Assembly: GCF_005280295.1 (NCBI RefSeq)
Contig: NZ_CP040020.1
Location: 2,790,001 to 2,854,000 of the forward strand
DNA: 64,000 nt
From: Brevibacterium sp. CS2
Lineage (GTDB): Bacteria > Actinomycetota > Actinomycetes > Actinomycetales > Brevibacteriaceae
Direction of reading: 5' to 3'
Below, in pieces: positions 1 to 8,996 of this stretch. Position numbers and translations under genes: made by a program. The notes beneath the pieces were generated by a model. That model was not told the origin of the DNA, searched no databases, and was given only the letters and a program-made list of their open reading frames with translations. Position 1 is the first letter of the stretch. Each line of letters begins with the position of its first letter.

Positions 1-3000
1 CGACGAGCTCCGGGGTGCACCGCTGCACCGGCATGGTGATGTGGAGCGGCCGGTCCGCGGGGTCGGTGACGTCGGGGATCGTCATCGACTGCGCCATGAG
101 GGAGGCCGGGCGGTCGTCGGAGCGCCGGATCCGTCCCGTCACGGTGACGACGAGGTCGGTCGCGAGCAGCGTCGCCACGGGCTCGTAGACGTCGCCGAAG
201 AACATCACCTCGACGCTCGCCTCGAGGTCCTCGACGGTGACGATGCCGTAGGGCTTGCCGGAGTTCTTCGACACCCGGCGCTGCACCTGCGTGATCATCC
301 CGCACACCTTCACCGAGGAGCCCTCCGGCCGGGTGTTCTCCGGGTCGACGATCTCCGCGATCGATGCCTCCGCCTCGCTCTGCAGGACGCCCTCGAGCCC
401 GTTGAGCGGGTGGTCGGAGACGTAGAGGCCGATCATCTCCCGCTCGAACGCGAGCTTCTCCTTCTTCTCCCACTCCGGGCGGTCGGGGATCGAGACGGAG
501 AAGCTCGTCTCGCTCGCATCGTCGCCGCCGAGCCCGGCGAACAGGTCGAACTGGCCCGCGGCCTCCTGCCGCTTGACGCCGATGACGGAGTCGACGGCCT
601 CCTCGTGCACCTCGACGAGCGAGCGGCGGGTGTGCCCGAGCGAGTCGAACGCGCCGGACTTGATGAGCGATTCGATCGTGCGCTTGTTGCACACGTGGCT
701 GGGCACCTTGTCGAGGAAGTCGGTGAAGGAGGTGAAGGCGCCCTTGTCCTGGCGCGCCTCGACGATGCCGTCGACCACGTTCGCCCCGACGTTGCGCACC
801 GCGCCCATCCCGAACCGGATGTCGGTGCCGACCGGGGTGAAGTTCTGCGCGGATTCGTTGACGTCCGGCGGCAGCACGGTGATCCGCATCCGGCGGCACT
901 CGCCGAGGTAGATCGCGAGCTTGTCCTTGTTGTCCCCGACCGAGGTCAGCAGGGCGGCCATGTACTCTGCCGGGTAGTGCGCCTTGAGGTAGGCGGTCCA
1001 GTAGGAGATCACGCCGTAGGCCGCGGAGTGGGCCTTGTTGAACGCGTAGTCGGAGAACGGCAGCAGGATGTCCCACAGCGCCTGCGCCGCGGCCTCGGAG
1101 AAGCCGCGCTCCTTCATCCCCTCGAAGAAGCCGACCTGCTGCTTGTCGAGCTCGGACTTCTTCTTCTTGCCCATCGCGCGGCGCAGGATGTCGGCCTGGC
1201 CGAGCGAGTATCCCGCGACCTTCTGCGCGATCGCCATCACCTGCTCCTGGTAGATGATGAGGCCGTAGGTCGTGTCGAGGATGTCGCGCAGCGGCTCCTC
1301 GAGCTCGGGGTGGATGGGCGTGATCGGCTGCTGGTCGTTCTTGCGCAGTGCGTAGTTCGTGTGCGACTGGGCGCCCATCGGGCCGGGCCGGTAGAGCGCG
1401 AGGGTCGCGGAGATGTCCTCGAAGTTGTCCGGCTGCATGAGGCGCAGCAGCCCCTGCAGGCCGGCGCCGTCAAGCTGGAACACCCCGAGCGTGTCGCCGC
1501 GGGCCAGCAGCTTGTAGGACTCCGCGTCGTCGAGCGCGAGCTGCTCGAGGTCGAGGTGGAAGTCGCGGTTGAGCTCGATGTTCGCGATCGCGTCGGAGAT
1601 GATCGTGAGGTTGCGCAGGCCCAGGAAGTCCATCTTGATGAGCCCCAGGCCCTCGCTCGTGGGGTAGTCGAACTGGGTGATGACCTGGCCGTCCTGGAAG
1701 CGGCGCATGATCGGGATCACGTCGATGATCGGCTCCGAGGACATGATGACGCCCGCGGCGTGCACGCCCCACTGCCGCTTGAGCCCCTCGAGTCCCTTGG
1801 CGGTGGCGAAGGTCTCCTGCGCGTCCGGGTCGGAGGCGACGAACTCGCGGAACTCCCCGGCCTCGCCGTAGCGCTTGGCCTGCGGGTCCTCGATGTCGGC
1901 CAGCGGGATGTCCTTGGCCATGACCGGCGGCGGCAGCGCCTTGGTGAGCCGCTCCCCCAGCGAGAACGGCTTGCCGAGCACGCGCGCGGAGTCCTTGAGC
2001 GCCTGCTTGGTCTTGATCGTGCCGTAGGTCACGATCATCGCGACGTACTCGCTGCCGTACTTGCGGGTGACGTACTCGATGACCTCGCCGCGGCGACGAT
2101 CATCGAAGTCGACGTCGAAGTCGGGCATGGAGACGCGCTCGGGATTGAGGAAGCGCTCGAAGATCAGGCCGTGCTCGAGCGGGTCGAGGTCGGTGATGCG
2201 CATCGCGTAGGCGACCATCGAGCCGGCGCCGGAGCCGCGGCCCGGGCCCACCCGGATGCCGTTGTCCTTCGACCAGTTGATGAAGTCGGCGACGACGAGG
2301 AAGTAGCCGGGGAAGCCCATCGAGATGATGACCTCGAGCTCGTAGTCCGCCTGTTTGCGCACCTCGTCGGGGATCCCGCCGGGATACCGGTAGTGGAGGC
2401 CCTTGTCGACCTCCTTGATGAGCCAGGAGGTCTCGTCCTCGCCCGGCGGGCAGGGGAACTTCGGCATGTAGTTCGCCGAGGTGTCAAAGGACACCGCGCA
2501 GCGCTCGGCGATCTCGAGGGTGTTGTCGCAGGCCTCGGGCATCTCCTTGAACAGGGCGCGCATCTCCGCCGGCGACTTGAGGTAGTAGCCGGATCCGGAG
2601 AACGCGAAGCGGCTGCCGCCCTGGTCGTAGGTCGGCTCGATGAGCTTGGAGCCGGACTGGATCGCGAGCAGCGCCTCGTGCGCCTTCGCATCCGATTCGT
2701 GCGTGTAGTGGAGGTCGTTCGTCGCGACGAGCGGGAGATCGAGCTCCTTCGCCAGCCGCAGCAGGTCCTTGATGACCCGGCGCTCGATGGACAGCCCGTG
2801 GTCCATGATCTCGCAGTAGTAATTGCCGGCGCCGAAGATGTCCTTGTACTCCGAGGCCGCGCGCAGCGCCTCGTCGTACTGGCCCAGGCGCAGGCGCGTC
2901 TGCACCTCGCTCGAGGGGCACCCGGTGGTGGCGATGAGGCCGCTCGCGTGGTTCTCGATGAGCTCCCGGTCGAGGCGGGGCCACTTGCCGAACGCGGAGT

Positions 3001-3385
3001 CGAGCGAGGCCACCGAGGACGCCCGGAACAGGTTCTGCATGCCGGTGTTGTTCTCCGCCAGCAACGTCATGTGGGTGTAGGCGCCGCCGCCGGACACGTC
3101 GTCGCCGCGCTGGCTCTCGTCGGTCCGCCACTTGACGCGGGTCTTGTCCCCGCGTGACGTCCCGGGGGTGACGTAGGCCTCGACGCCGATGATCGGCTTG
3201 ACCCCGGCGCTCGTCGCCTGGCTCCAGAAGTCGAACGCGCCGAACAGGTACCCGTGGTCGGTGGTGGCGATGGCGGGCATCCCCATCTCCTTGGTCGCCG
3301 CCATGAGATCGCCCACGCGGGCCGCTCCGTCGAGCATCGAGTACTCGGTGTGCACGTGCAGATGTACGAAGCTGTCGCTGCTCAC
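1..3385 (-). CDS. dnaE: DNA polymerase III subunit alpha, 3' end beyond window
   Basis: Replicative DNA polymerase alpha subunit of the C family, which copies the chromosome in the Pol III holoenzyme. About 1128 residues are present; the family is near 1180, so roughly the last 50 lie beyond base 1. The N-terminal PHP domain begins HLHVHTEYSMLDG (residues 8-20). The catalytic palm carries MPDFDVDF near residue 420, with the two metal-binding Asp. The C-terminal OB-fold region is visible near the window edge. A GTG start at 3385 is chosen because an AGAGGG ribosome site lies just upstream and the PHP motif follows at once. It lies downstream of rluD and lspA, a usual actinobacterial order. Confidence 0.96.
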   Translation of the reverse strand, partial: MSSDSFVHLHVHTEYSMLDGAARVGDLMAATKEMGMPAIATTDHGYLFGAFDFWSQATSAGVKPIIGVEAYVTPGTSRGDKTRVKWRTDESQRGDDVSGGGAYTHMTLLAENNTGMQNLFRASSVASLDSAFGKWPRLDRELIENHASGLIATTGCPSSEVQTRLRLGQYDEALRAASEYKDIFGAGNYYCEIMDHGLSIERRVIKDLLRLAKELDLPLVATNDLHYTHESDAKAHEALLAIQSGSKLIEPTYDQGGSRFAFSGSGYYLKSPAEMRALFKEMPEACDNTLEIAERCAVSFDTSANYMPKFPCPPGEDETSWLIKEVDKGLHYRYPGGIPDEVRKQADYELEVIISMGFPGYFLVVADFINWSKDNGIRVGPGRGSGAGSMVAYAMRITDLDPLEHGLIFERFLNPERVSMPDFDVDFDDRRRGEVIEYVTRKYGSEYVAMIVTYGTIKTKQALKDSARVLGKPFSLGERLTKALPPPVMAKDIPLADIEDPQAKRYGEAGEFREFVASDPDAQETFATAKGLEGLKRQWGVHAAGVIMSSEPIIDVIPIMRRFQDGQVITQFDYPTSEGLGLIKMDFLGLRNLTIISDAIANIELNRDFHLDLEQLALDDAESYKLLARGDTLGVFQLDGAGLQGLLRLMQPDNFEDISATLALYRPGPMGAQSHTNYALRKNDQQPITPIHPELEEPLRDILDTTYGLIIYQEQVMAIAQKVAGYSLGQADILRRAMGKKKKSELDKQQVGFFEGMKERGFSEAAAQALWDILLPFSDYAFNKAHSAAYGVISYWTAYLKAHYPAEYMAALLTSVGDNKDKLAIYLGECRRMRITVLPPDVNESAQNFTPVGTDIRFGMGAVRNVGANVVDGIVEARQDKGAFTSFTDFLDKVPSHVCNKRTIESLIKSGAFDSLGHTRRSLVEVHEEAVDSVIGVKRQEAAGQFDLFAGLGGDDASETSFSVSIPDRPEWEKKEKLAFEREMIGLYVSDHPLNGLEGVLQSEAEASIAEIVDPENTRPEGSSVKVCGMITQVQRRVSKNSGKPYGIVTVEDLEASVEVMFFGDVYEPVATLLATDLVVTVTGRIRRSDDRPASLMAQSMTIPDVTDPADRPLHITMPVQRCTPELV

Positions 3386-3476
3386 GGATCCCTCTTCCCG
3401 GCCTCGGATTGTGCTCGTCCCAGGGTACCGCCGATCACGGACACGGGGGTGCTCCCGACTCCCCTGCGCGGTCCGT

Positions 3477-3845
3477 TCAGCGGACGATCGCGCGCACCTC
3501 GTCGCCCGTTCCCGGGCGCCAGGCGACCGGGTGCTCGGTGCCGGGGGCGAATCGTGATCTCTGCCACCGGGCGAGGTGCTTGATCTCCCAGCCGTGGAAC
3601 GTGCGGCCGTCGGGGAGCCGGACGTCGTAGACGATGAGGTGCTCGTAGGCCTCGTTGCTGATCCGCCCCCGGAAGGTCTGCTCGGTCACGGTGCCGTGGG
3701 CCACCGGCGCGCCGACGAAGGCGGGGTCGAGGCGCCGCTCGCGGTGCCGGCGCAGCATCACACCGAGGACCGCGAGGCCGGCGACCGCGGCGAGGAACAG
3801 ACCGCCGATGACGACGACGAGGCCGATCGCGAGCAGCGGGTCCAC
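3477..3845 (-). CDS. small single-pass membrane protein of unknown function
   Basis: Encodes 122 residues from a GTG start. Residues 4-32 form one strong hydrophobic segment (LLAIGLVVVIGGLFLAAVAG) followed by the basic stretch RRHRERR, so the C-terminal part probably faces the cytoplasm. The soluble part has a mixed alpha/beta look, with YEHLIVYDVRLPDGRTFHGWE and a terminal GTGDEVRAIVR. I do not recognise the family. It sits 10 bases after the rluD stop and may be cotranscribed with it. Coding character (strong third-position G/C, no competing antisense gene) supports it being real. Confidence 0.7.
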   Translation of the reverse strand: MDPLLAIGLVVVIGGLFLAAVAGLAVLGVMLRRHRERRLDPAFVGAPVAHGTVTEQTFRGRISNEAYEHLIVYDVRLPDGRTFHGWEIKHLARWQRSRFAPGTEHPVAWRPGTGDEVRAIVR

Positions 3846-3855
3846 GGGCGCCCCG

Positions 3856-4785
3856 TCAGCCCTGGGCGCGGCGCAGGCGGTCGAGCGCGGTCTGCAGATC
3901 CTCGGGATAGCTGCTCTCGAACTCGACGAACTCCCCGGTCTCCGGATGGGTGAAGCCGAGTCGCACCGCGTGCAGCCACTGGCGCTCGAGTCCGAGCTTG
4001 CCGGCGAGCACGGGGTCCGCGCCGTAGGGCAGGTCCCCGGCGCAGGGGTGCTTGGTGGCGGCCATGTGGACGCGGATCTGGTGGGTCCGGCCGGTCTCGA
4101 GCCGGACCTCGAGCAGAGTCGCCGAGCGGTAGGCCTCGAGGACCTCGTAGTGGGTGACGGCGTGCTTGCCGTCGGTGAGCACGGCGTAGAGCCCGTCGCG
4201 GCGCGGGTTCCGGCCGATCGGCGCCTCGATCGTGCCGACGACCGGGTCCGGCAGGCCCTGCACGAGCGCGTGGTAGGTCTTGGCCACGGTGCGCTCCTTG
4301 AACGCCCGCTTGAGCACCGAGTAGGCGTGCTCGCCCTTGGCGACCACCATGACGCCCGAGGTGCCGACGTCGAGGCGGTGGACGATCCCCTGCCGCTCGG
4401 CCGCGCCCGAGGTGGCGATGTCGTAGCCGGCGGCCGCGAGCCCGCCGATCACCGTCGGGCCCTTCCAGCCGGCGGCGGCGTGGGCGGCGACCCCGACGGG
4501 CTTGTCGACGACGACGAAGGCATCGTCGTCGTAGATCACGCGCATCCCCTCGACGGTTTCGGCGACGATCTCCAGCGGTTTCGCCGGCTCCGGCATGACG
4601 ACGTCGATGCGGGCCCCGGCGCTCACCCGTTCGGACTTCCCGACGACCGTGCCGTCGACGTGGACGTCACCGGCGGCGGCGATCGCCGCGGCGGCGGAGC
4701 GCGACAGCCCGAGCATCCGGCTCAGGGCGGTGTCGACCCGCTCCCCCTCGAGGCCCTCGGGCACGAACATCGAACGCTGGGTCAC
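3856..4785 (-). CDS. rluD: RluD-type pseudouridine synthase
   Basis: Large-subunit rRNA pseudouridine synthase of the RluA/RluD family, 309 residues. An N-terminal S4 RNA-binding domain (about residues 1-70) precedes the catalytic domain with [11 protein letters not shown], whose Asp139 is the expected catalytic nucleophile. [11 protein letters not shown] is the conserved substrate-binding motif. The open frame runs further upstream over lspA, but the GTG at 4785 overlaps the lspA stop by four bases (GTGA) and gives the normal family length, so it is chosen. Translational coupling to lspA is therefore likely, as in many actinobacteria. The exact uridine targets cannot be read from sequence. 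Confidence 0.93.
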   Translation of the reverse strand: MTQRSMFVPEGLEGERVDTALSRMLGLSRSAAAAIAAAGDVHVDGTVVGKSERVSAGARIDVVMPEPAKPLEIVAETVEGMRVIYDDDAFVVVDKPVGVAAHAAAGWKGPTVIGGLAAAGYDIATSGAAERQGIVHRLDVGTSGVMVVAKGEHAYSVLKRAFKERTVAKTYHALVQGLPDPVVGTIEAPIGRNPRRDGLYAVLTDGKHAVTHYEVLEAYRSATLLEVRLETGRTHQIRVHMAATKHPCAGDLPYGADPVLAGKLGLERQWLHAVRLGFTHPETGEFVEFESSYPEDLQTALDRLRRAQG

Positions 4786-5330
4786 ACCTGCTCCTTCGTC
4801 TGGTCGTCGGCGGCCGGACCGGAGGCGGTGTCGAGCGTGCCGTCGAGGCCGATGCCGCGCAGGGTGGTGAGCACGATGACGACGGCGGCGGCCGAGATCG
4901 CGATGTCTGCGATGTTGCAGATGAAGAGCGAGAGGTCGATGAAGTCGACGACAGCGCCGTGGAAGAATCCCGGCGGCCGGAACAGGCGGTCGAGGAGGTT
5001 GCCGGTGAGACCGCCGAGGAGGAGGCCGAGGCCGCAGCTCCAGGCGCGCGAGCCCAGCCGCCGACTGGCGAACAGGATCCCGACGAGCACGATGATCGCG
5101 ATGACGGCGAAGATCCACGTCGAGTTCGCGCCCATCCCGAACGCCGCTCCCGGGTTGCGGTAGAAGGTGAAGCCGGCGAGCTCGCCGATCACGGGGATCG
5201 AGGGCCGGCCCTCGAGCGTCGCGATCGCGATCTGCTTGGTGACCTGGTCGAGCACGATGACGGCGGCGGCGATCGCGAACAGCGTTCCGACGAGGAGCCC
5301 TCTCCTGCCGGTGGGGGGTGCGGTGCTCAC
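4782..5330 (-). CDS. lspA: Lipoprotein signal peptidase (signal peptidase II)
   Basis: Membrane aspartyl protease that removes signal peptides from prolipoproteins after lipidation. The 182 residues contain four hydrophobic segments and the two catalytic Asp in their motifs: GNLLDR (Asp114) and NIADIAI (Asp142). The conserved NPGAAFG lies at residues 59-65. Start is GTG at 5330. The stop overlaps the rluD start by four bases. A soluble C-terminal tail ([15 protein letters not shown]) is longer than in many homologues. A substrate, the lipoprotein at 31664, lies in the same window. Confidence 0.95.
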   Translation of the reverse strand: MSTAPPTGRRGLLVGTLFAIAAAVIVLDQVTKQIAIATLEGRPSIPVIGELAGFTFYRNPGAAFGMGANSTWIFAVIAIIVLVGILFASRRLGSRAWSCGLGLLLGGLTGNLLDRLFRPPGFFHGAVVDFIDLSLFICNIADIAISAAAVVIVLTTLRGIGLDGTLDTASGPAADDQTKEQV

Positions 5331-5400
5331 GGCCGTGGGGTCTCCTCGGGTCGGGCGGCGATCGATTCGGCTCCCCAGTCTAGCGGCCGAACCGCCCTGG

Positions 5401-5979
5401 CTAGTACTCGGCGGAGCGCTGGGCGAGGAGCAGACCCTTGCCGACGGCGAGCGTGAGCACAGCGAACCCGGGCGTCTCGCGCAGGGCGGCTGCGAAGTCG
5501 GCGGTCTCGTGCTCGTGGGAGATGACGTTGTCGACGACGAGCAGCCCGTCGAGCAGCCGCAGGATCTGCGGCAGGTAGTCGAGGTAGGCGGTGCGATCCG
5601 AATCGAGGAAGATCAGGTCGAAGGAGCCGTGGATCGCGGCGAGCTCCTCCCCCGCGTCGCCGACCCGCTGCTCGATCTGCGCCTCGAGGCCGACCTCGGC
5701 GAAGTGCCCGGCGGCCTCTGCGGCCCGCCCGGGGTGGTTGTCGATGGTGAGGATCCGCCCGCCGGGCGGCAGCGCCTGGGCGATCCACATCGTCGAGTAC
5801 CCGTTCGAGGTGCCGACCTCGAGCACGTTCTCCGCACGCAGGCCGCAGACCAGGTCGGCGAGCAGGCGGGCCGAGGCCGGCTCGAGGTTGCGGTAGCGGC
5901 TCTCATGCGCTTCGACCCGGGAATCGTGCTCCCGGGACCGAGCGAGGACCGCGGCACTGAAATCGTGGAAGTCGACCAT
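5401..5979 (-). CDS. SAM-dependent O-methyltransferase (family 3 type)
   Basis: Class I methyltransferase of 192 residues resembling the caffeoyl-CoA/catechol O-methyltransferase family. The SAM-binding motif I is VLEVGTSNGYSTMWIA (about residues 52-67), then ILTIDNHPGR for the ribose-binding acidic loop and FDLIFLDSDRTAYLDY for the metal-binding region. The substrate is unknown. It lies between divIVA and lspA, where many actinobacteria carry a small DksA/TraR-type zinc-finger gene; that gene is not seen here. Separated from lspA by 70 bases and from divIVA by a hairpin at 6043-6077, so it is probably its own unit or the head of the lspA operon. Confidence 0.85.
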   Translation of the reverse strand: MVDFHDFSAAVLARSREHDSRVEAHESRYRNLEPASARLLADLVCGLRAENVLEVGTSNGYSTMWIAQALPPGGRILTIDNHPGRAAEAAGHFAEVGLEAQIEQRVGDAGEELAAIHGSFDLIFLDSDRTAYLDYLPQILRLLDGLLVVDNVISHEHETADFAAALRETPGFAVLTLAVGKGLLLAQRSAEY

Positions 5980-6042
5980 GGTCCCACCCTAGGCTCCCGC
6001 GCCCGGCTTGGGAACAGTGCCGGACCGCACCGGGGAACAGCG

Positions 6043-6077
6043 GACGGCGCCGGCGAGCCGTGCTCGCCGACGCCGTC
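6043..6077 (-). terminator. Hairpin downstream of divIVA
   Basis: Arms 6043-6058 and 6062-6077 pair over 16 bases with one mismatch (GACGGCGCCGGCGAGC on the plus strand), separated by a 3-base loop. It lies just after the divIVA stop and before the methyltransferase start. No clear U-run follows, as is common for actinobacterial terminators. Confidence 0.6.
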
Positions 6078-6102
6078 GCTGCTGACCGAACCGGGGTGCG
6101 GC

Positions 6103-6951
6103 TCAGATCGAGTGCTGCGGGGAGTTCCCGAGCTTGTTGCCGCCCAGCGTCTCCGGAGCCAGGGACCCGGAGTTCTCGAGCTCGCGCAGCTGATCGCTGA
6201 GGTAGCTCTTGAGGCGGGTGCGGTACTGGCGCTCGAAGTTCTGCAGGCCGTCGATCTCGCGCTCGAGGTTGGCCTTCTCGGTCTCGAGGTGACGCAGGGT
6301 GTCGTCGCGCTTCTTCTCCGCGTCTCCGACGATCTCCTGAGCCTTCTTCTCCGCGTCGGCGATGAGGCGGTCACGGGTGCGCTCGCCCTCGGCGAGGTGC
6401 TCGTCGTGGAGGCGCTGCGCCAGCGCGATGAGGCCGTGGGCGTCCTGCTCGGATCCACCGGACGTGGCAACTGCACCGGCGGCGGCGGGCCGAGCAGCAC
6501 CTGCGGACGAATCCGGCTCCGGTGCGGGAGCGGCGGGCTTGGGCTCCTCGACGGGTGCTGGCTGCTGCTGGGCCGGGGCGGACGCCTGCGGCGCCGGTCC
6601 CTGCGGCGCGACGAGCGGCGAGGCCTGCGTCTGCGACTTGGGCTCGGGGCGCTCCTCGGCCTTGGGCTCGTTGCCGGGCACGGCTGCGGGCATCGCCTGG
6701 GTGGCCTGCGGGTCGACGGCCGGCTCCGGCTTCGAGTTCGAGGCCGGCGCGGATCCGCCCTGCGACAGTTCGTTGACGCGCTGCTCGGCGGCCGACAGCT
6801 TCTGACGGAGCTCGTCGTTCTCCTGGTAGAGACGGCGGAGCTCGACGACGACCTCGTCGAGGAAGTCGTCGACCTCGTCCTGGTCGTACCCGTCGCGGAA
6901 CTTCACGTGCTGGAACCGCTTGTTTACTACGTCTTCAGGCGTAAGCGCCAT
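6103..6951 (-). CDS. divIVA: DivIVA/Wag31 polar growth protein
   Basis: Coiled-coil scaffold that marks curved membrane at poles and septa and directs polar peptidoglycan synthesis in actinobacteria. The N-terminal lipid-binding motif is MALTPEDVVNKRFQHVKFRDG, with the coiled coil DQDEVDDFLDEVVVELRRLYQEN after it. A long Pro/Ala/Glu-rich linker (about residues 70-170) precedes a second helical coiled-coil region rich in Glu, Lys and Arg. The frame opens seven codons earlier, but the ATG at 6951 matches the family start. Total 282 residues. It closes the dcw region, downstream of yggT, as in mycobacteria. Confidence 0.96.
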   Translation of the reverse strand: MALTPEDVVNKRFQHVKFRDGYDQDEVDDFLDEVVVELRRLYQENDELRQKLSAAEQRVNELSQGGSAPASNSKPEPAVDPQATQAMPAAVPGNEPKAEERPEPKSQTQASPLVAPQGPAPQASAPAQQQPAPVEEPKPAAPAPEPDSSAGAARPAAAGAVATSGGSEQDAHGLIALAQRLHDEHLAEGERTRDRLIADAEKKAQEIVGDAEKKRDDTLRHLETEKANLEREIDGLQNFERQYRTRLKSYLSDQLRELENSGSLAPETLGGNKLGNSPQHSI

Positions 6952-6972
6952 GAGGCCACCTTCGGTCGACAA

Positions 6973-7145
6973 TGATGTTCTTTACAAGTCTGTTATACAA
7001 CAGGCAACAGGGCAACAGTATCCCATCCCCCGCAGTGTTGTCGTGTTCAGCGGCTTTCCGCATCGGAACGCCGTGGGCGAAGACCCGTGTTTCGGTCACG
7101 GAACGGTTACGACGCACCGCCGAGCGGGGACGCCCTGCATCCGGC
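6973..7145 (-). promoter_or_regulatory. divIVA: Probable divIVA promoter region
   Basis: The 194-base gap between yggT and divIVA is AT-richer than its surroundings near 6980-7015. On the minus strand it offers TTGCCT (7007-7002) and TAAAGA (6984-6979) at 17-base spacing as a possible -35/-10 pair. No other feature is seen. The promoter assignment is inference from composition and spacing. Confidence 0.35.
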
Positions 7146-7445
7146 TCAGAGGAAGGAGTTGCCGGCCACCCGCAGCGCGCCGGCGAGCACCTGGACGAGG
7201 ATGAACACGACGATGAAGCCGAGGTCGAGCGAGATCTGTCCGAGCCGCACGGGCGGGATGATCCGGCGCATGAGCTTGACCGGCGGATCGGTGAGCGTGT
7301 AGACGACCTCGCACAGCACGAGCACGAAACCGGTGGGGCGCCAATCGCGCGAGAACACCTGGATGAGGTCGATGACGACCCGGGCGAGCAGCACGTACAC
7401 GTACAGGCTCAGGAGCGTCGCCAGGAGATGGAAGATGATGCCCAC
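7146..7445 (-). CDS. yggT: YggT family membrane protein
   Basis: A 99-residue integral membrane protein of the YggT family, implicated in cell division or envelope functions because it sits next to sepF and divIVA in most Gram-positive bacteria. Two hydrophobic stretches (about residues 3-25 and 70-92) flank a conserved central TDPPVKLMRRIIPPVRLG, which matches the family signature for the loop. Start is GTG at 7445. Its molecular role is not established. Confidence 0.92.
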   Translation of the reverse strand: MGIIFHLLATLLSLYVYVLLARVVIDLIQVFSRDWRPTGFVLVLCEVVYTLTDPPVKLMRRIIPPVRLGQISLDLGFIVVFILVQVLAGALRVAGNSFL

Positions 7446-7477
7446 GGGCGAGTCGAACCTCTTTCGTATGGGATGGA

Positions 7478-7514
7478 CGACGGCGGTCTACCCCACCAGG
7501 GTAGACCGCCGTCG
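7478..7514 (-). terminator. 16-bp hairpin between sepF and yggT
   Basis: Perfect 16-base stem (arms 7478-7493 and 7499-7514) with a 5-base loop, 58 bases past the sepF stop on the transcribed strand and 33 bases before the yggT start. It probably ends or attenuates the dcw transcript. There is no obvious U-tract, so termination strength is uncertain. Confidence 0.7.
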
Positions 7515-7571
7515 GAGGAAACCGGAACCGCGACCCGCTTCTCCCAGCGAGCCCTCGGGTGGCGTGCGGGT

Positions 7572-8069
7572 TCAGCTCTGGTTGAAGAAGCTCGCCTGCA
7601 TGTCGCCGGCGCCCTCGTTCTCCGTGGACACCTCGATGTTCTCCGGGGTGAGGAGGAAGACGCTGTTCGTGACCTTCTCGATGGAGCCGCGCAGCCCGAA
7701 GATCAGGCCGGCGGAGAAGTCGACGAGGCGCTTCGAGTTGGCCTCGTCCATCGCGGACAGATTCATGATCACCGGGATGCCGTCGCGGAACGCGGTGCCG
7801 ATCGCCTTGGCGTCGTTGTAGCTGCGGGGGTGGATCGTCTGGATGCGCTGCATGGCCGAGGCCGGCGCTGATTCGACAGGGCGCACGGAAGCGCGGATGG
7901 GGGTCACTGCGGCGGGCTCCTCGTACTCGACGACGTCGTAGTCCTCGACGCCGTACTCGTCGGCGTGGTCGTCGGTCTCGACGGTGCTGCGCTGGTGGCG
8001 GGTGTGCGGCTCGTCGATATCGTCCTCGACGAAGCCCAGGTAGGTGCCGATCTTCTTGAGAGCGGACAT
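7572..8069 (-). CDS. sepF: SepF, FtsZ membrane anchor
   Basis: Cell-division protein that binds FtsZ and tethers it to membrane; in actinobacteria lacking FtsA and ZipA it is the main anchor. The 165 residues start MSALKKIGTYLGFVEDD, the amphipathic membrane-binding helix. An acidic linker follows, then the SepF domain with IQTIHPRSYNDAKAIGTAF and VPVIMNLSAM-like core strands (IPVIMNLSAMDEANSKRLVDF). The ATG at 8069 has a GAGGAG ribosome site 6 bases upstream; the longer upstream frame is rejected. A pyridoxal-phosphate YggS gene usually found between pgeF and sepF is absent here. Confidence 0.96.
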   Translation of the reverse strand: MSALKKIGTYLGFVEDDIDEPHTRHQRSTVETDDHADEYGVEDYDVVEYEEPAAVTPIRASVRPVESAPASAMQRIQTIHPRSYNDAKAIGTAFRDGIPVIMNLSAMDEANSKRLVDFSAGLIFGLRGSIEKVTNSVFLLTPENIEVSTENEGAGDMQASFFNQS

Positions 8070-8220
8070 GTCGTCTCCTCGTGGTTCGCGGTTCGTGTCG
8101 CAGGTGCGTCTGCGCTGAGTCTCCCTCGATCCGAAACTAGCGCAGTCGGCGACCGGATCGCGGGAGGGTGCGCGGGTGTGTCGAGGGTGGGAGTGCGCCC
8201 GGTGCACCGCCGAACCGGGG

Positions 8221-8973
8221 TCAGTGCGCCTGGAGCCAGACCACGCCGGCGAACCGGCCGGTCACGCCCTCGCGCCGGTAGGAGTAGAGCGCAGGGTCCT
8301 CCGCGGTGCAGATGGGCACCCACTGGTGGATCGCGGCACCGGCCCGGCGCAGCTGCTCCGCCACGCCGGCGGCGACGTCGAGAGCCGGGGTTCCGTGGGC
8401 CGACACCGAGGCGGTCACGGGTTCGGCGGCCGCGACCTCGGCACGCAGCTCCGCGGGCACCTCGTAGCAGCGCGGGCAGATCGAGGGGCCGATGACGGCG
8501 GTGATGCGTTCGGCGCCGGCGGCCCCCATCGCCTCGAGGGTCGCGGGCACGACCCCGTCGGCCATGCCCTTGCGGCCGGCGTGCACGGCGGCGACGACCC
8601 CGGCATCGACGTCGGCGAGGAGGACGGGCGTGCAGTCGGCGACCTGGACGACGAGCCCGAGGTCGGCGCTGGTCGTGATCTGCGCGTCGGCGACGACGGG
8701 TGCGGTCGGCACGGAGGCGCTCGGGTCCGGGAGGTCCAGGCGGTGCACCGCGGTGCCGTGGACCTGGGAGACGAAGCTCAGGCGGTCGGCCTGGAGCTGG
8801 AGGACGGTGGCGAGCATGCTCCGGTTCGCCGCGACGTGCTCCTCGGCATCGCCGACCTGGCGGGCGAGGTTGAAGGAGTCGAAGGGAGCGGCGCTGTAGC
8901 CGCCCCGCCTGTCGGTGAAGGCGGCGTGCGCGGTGAAGCGATCACCCGACAGGACGAAGCGGCTCTGCAGCAC
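8221..8973 (-). CDS. pgeF: PgeF/YfiH peptidoglycan editing factor
   Basis: Member of the copper-oxidase-like YfiH family (formerly called laccase domain), known to proofread peptidoglycan stem peptides in E. coli. The 250 residues contain the metal-site motifs FVSQVHGTAVHRL, VADCTPVLLAD and VAAVHAGRKGMADGV, plus a C-terminal PALYSYRREGVTGR. Start is GTG at 8973. It lies 23 bases after the ftsZ stop, the conserved actinobacterial order, and is probably cotranscribed with ftsZ. Activity on peptidoglycan here is inferred from family membership and location. Confidence 0.92.
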   Translation of the reverse strand: MLQSRFVLSGDRFTAHAAFTDRRGGYSAAPFDSFNLARQVGDAEEHVAANRSMLATVLQLQADRLSFVSQVHGTAVHRLDLPDPSASVPTAPVVADAQITTSADLGLVVQVADCTPVLLADVDAGVVAAVHAGRKGMADGVVPATLEAMGAAGAERITAVIGPSICPRCYEVPAELRAEVAAAEPVTASVSAHGTPALDVAAGVAEQLRRAGAAIHQWVPICTAEDPALYSYRREGVTGRFAGVVWLQAH

Positions 8974-8996
8974 GGGACGGCCTCAGACGATCCCGG

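Noticed and set aside
41-3157. Open frame of about 1040 codons on the plus strand opposite dnaE
   Set aside because: It is rich in Arg, Val, Asp, Glu and Leu without domain motifs, the usual shadow of a G/C-rich gene. The minus strand reads as DnaE with all motifs.
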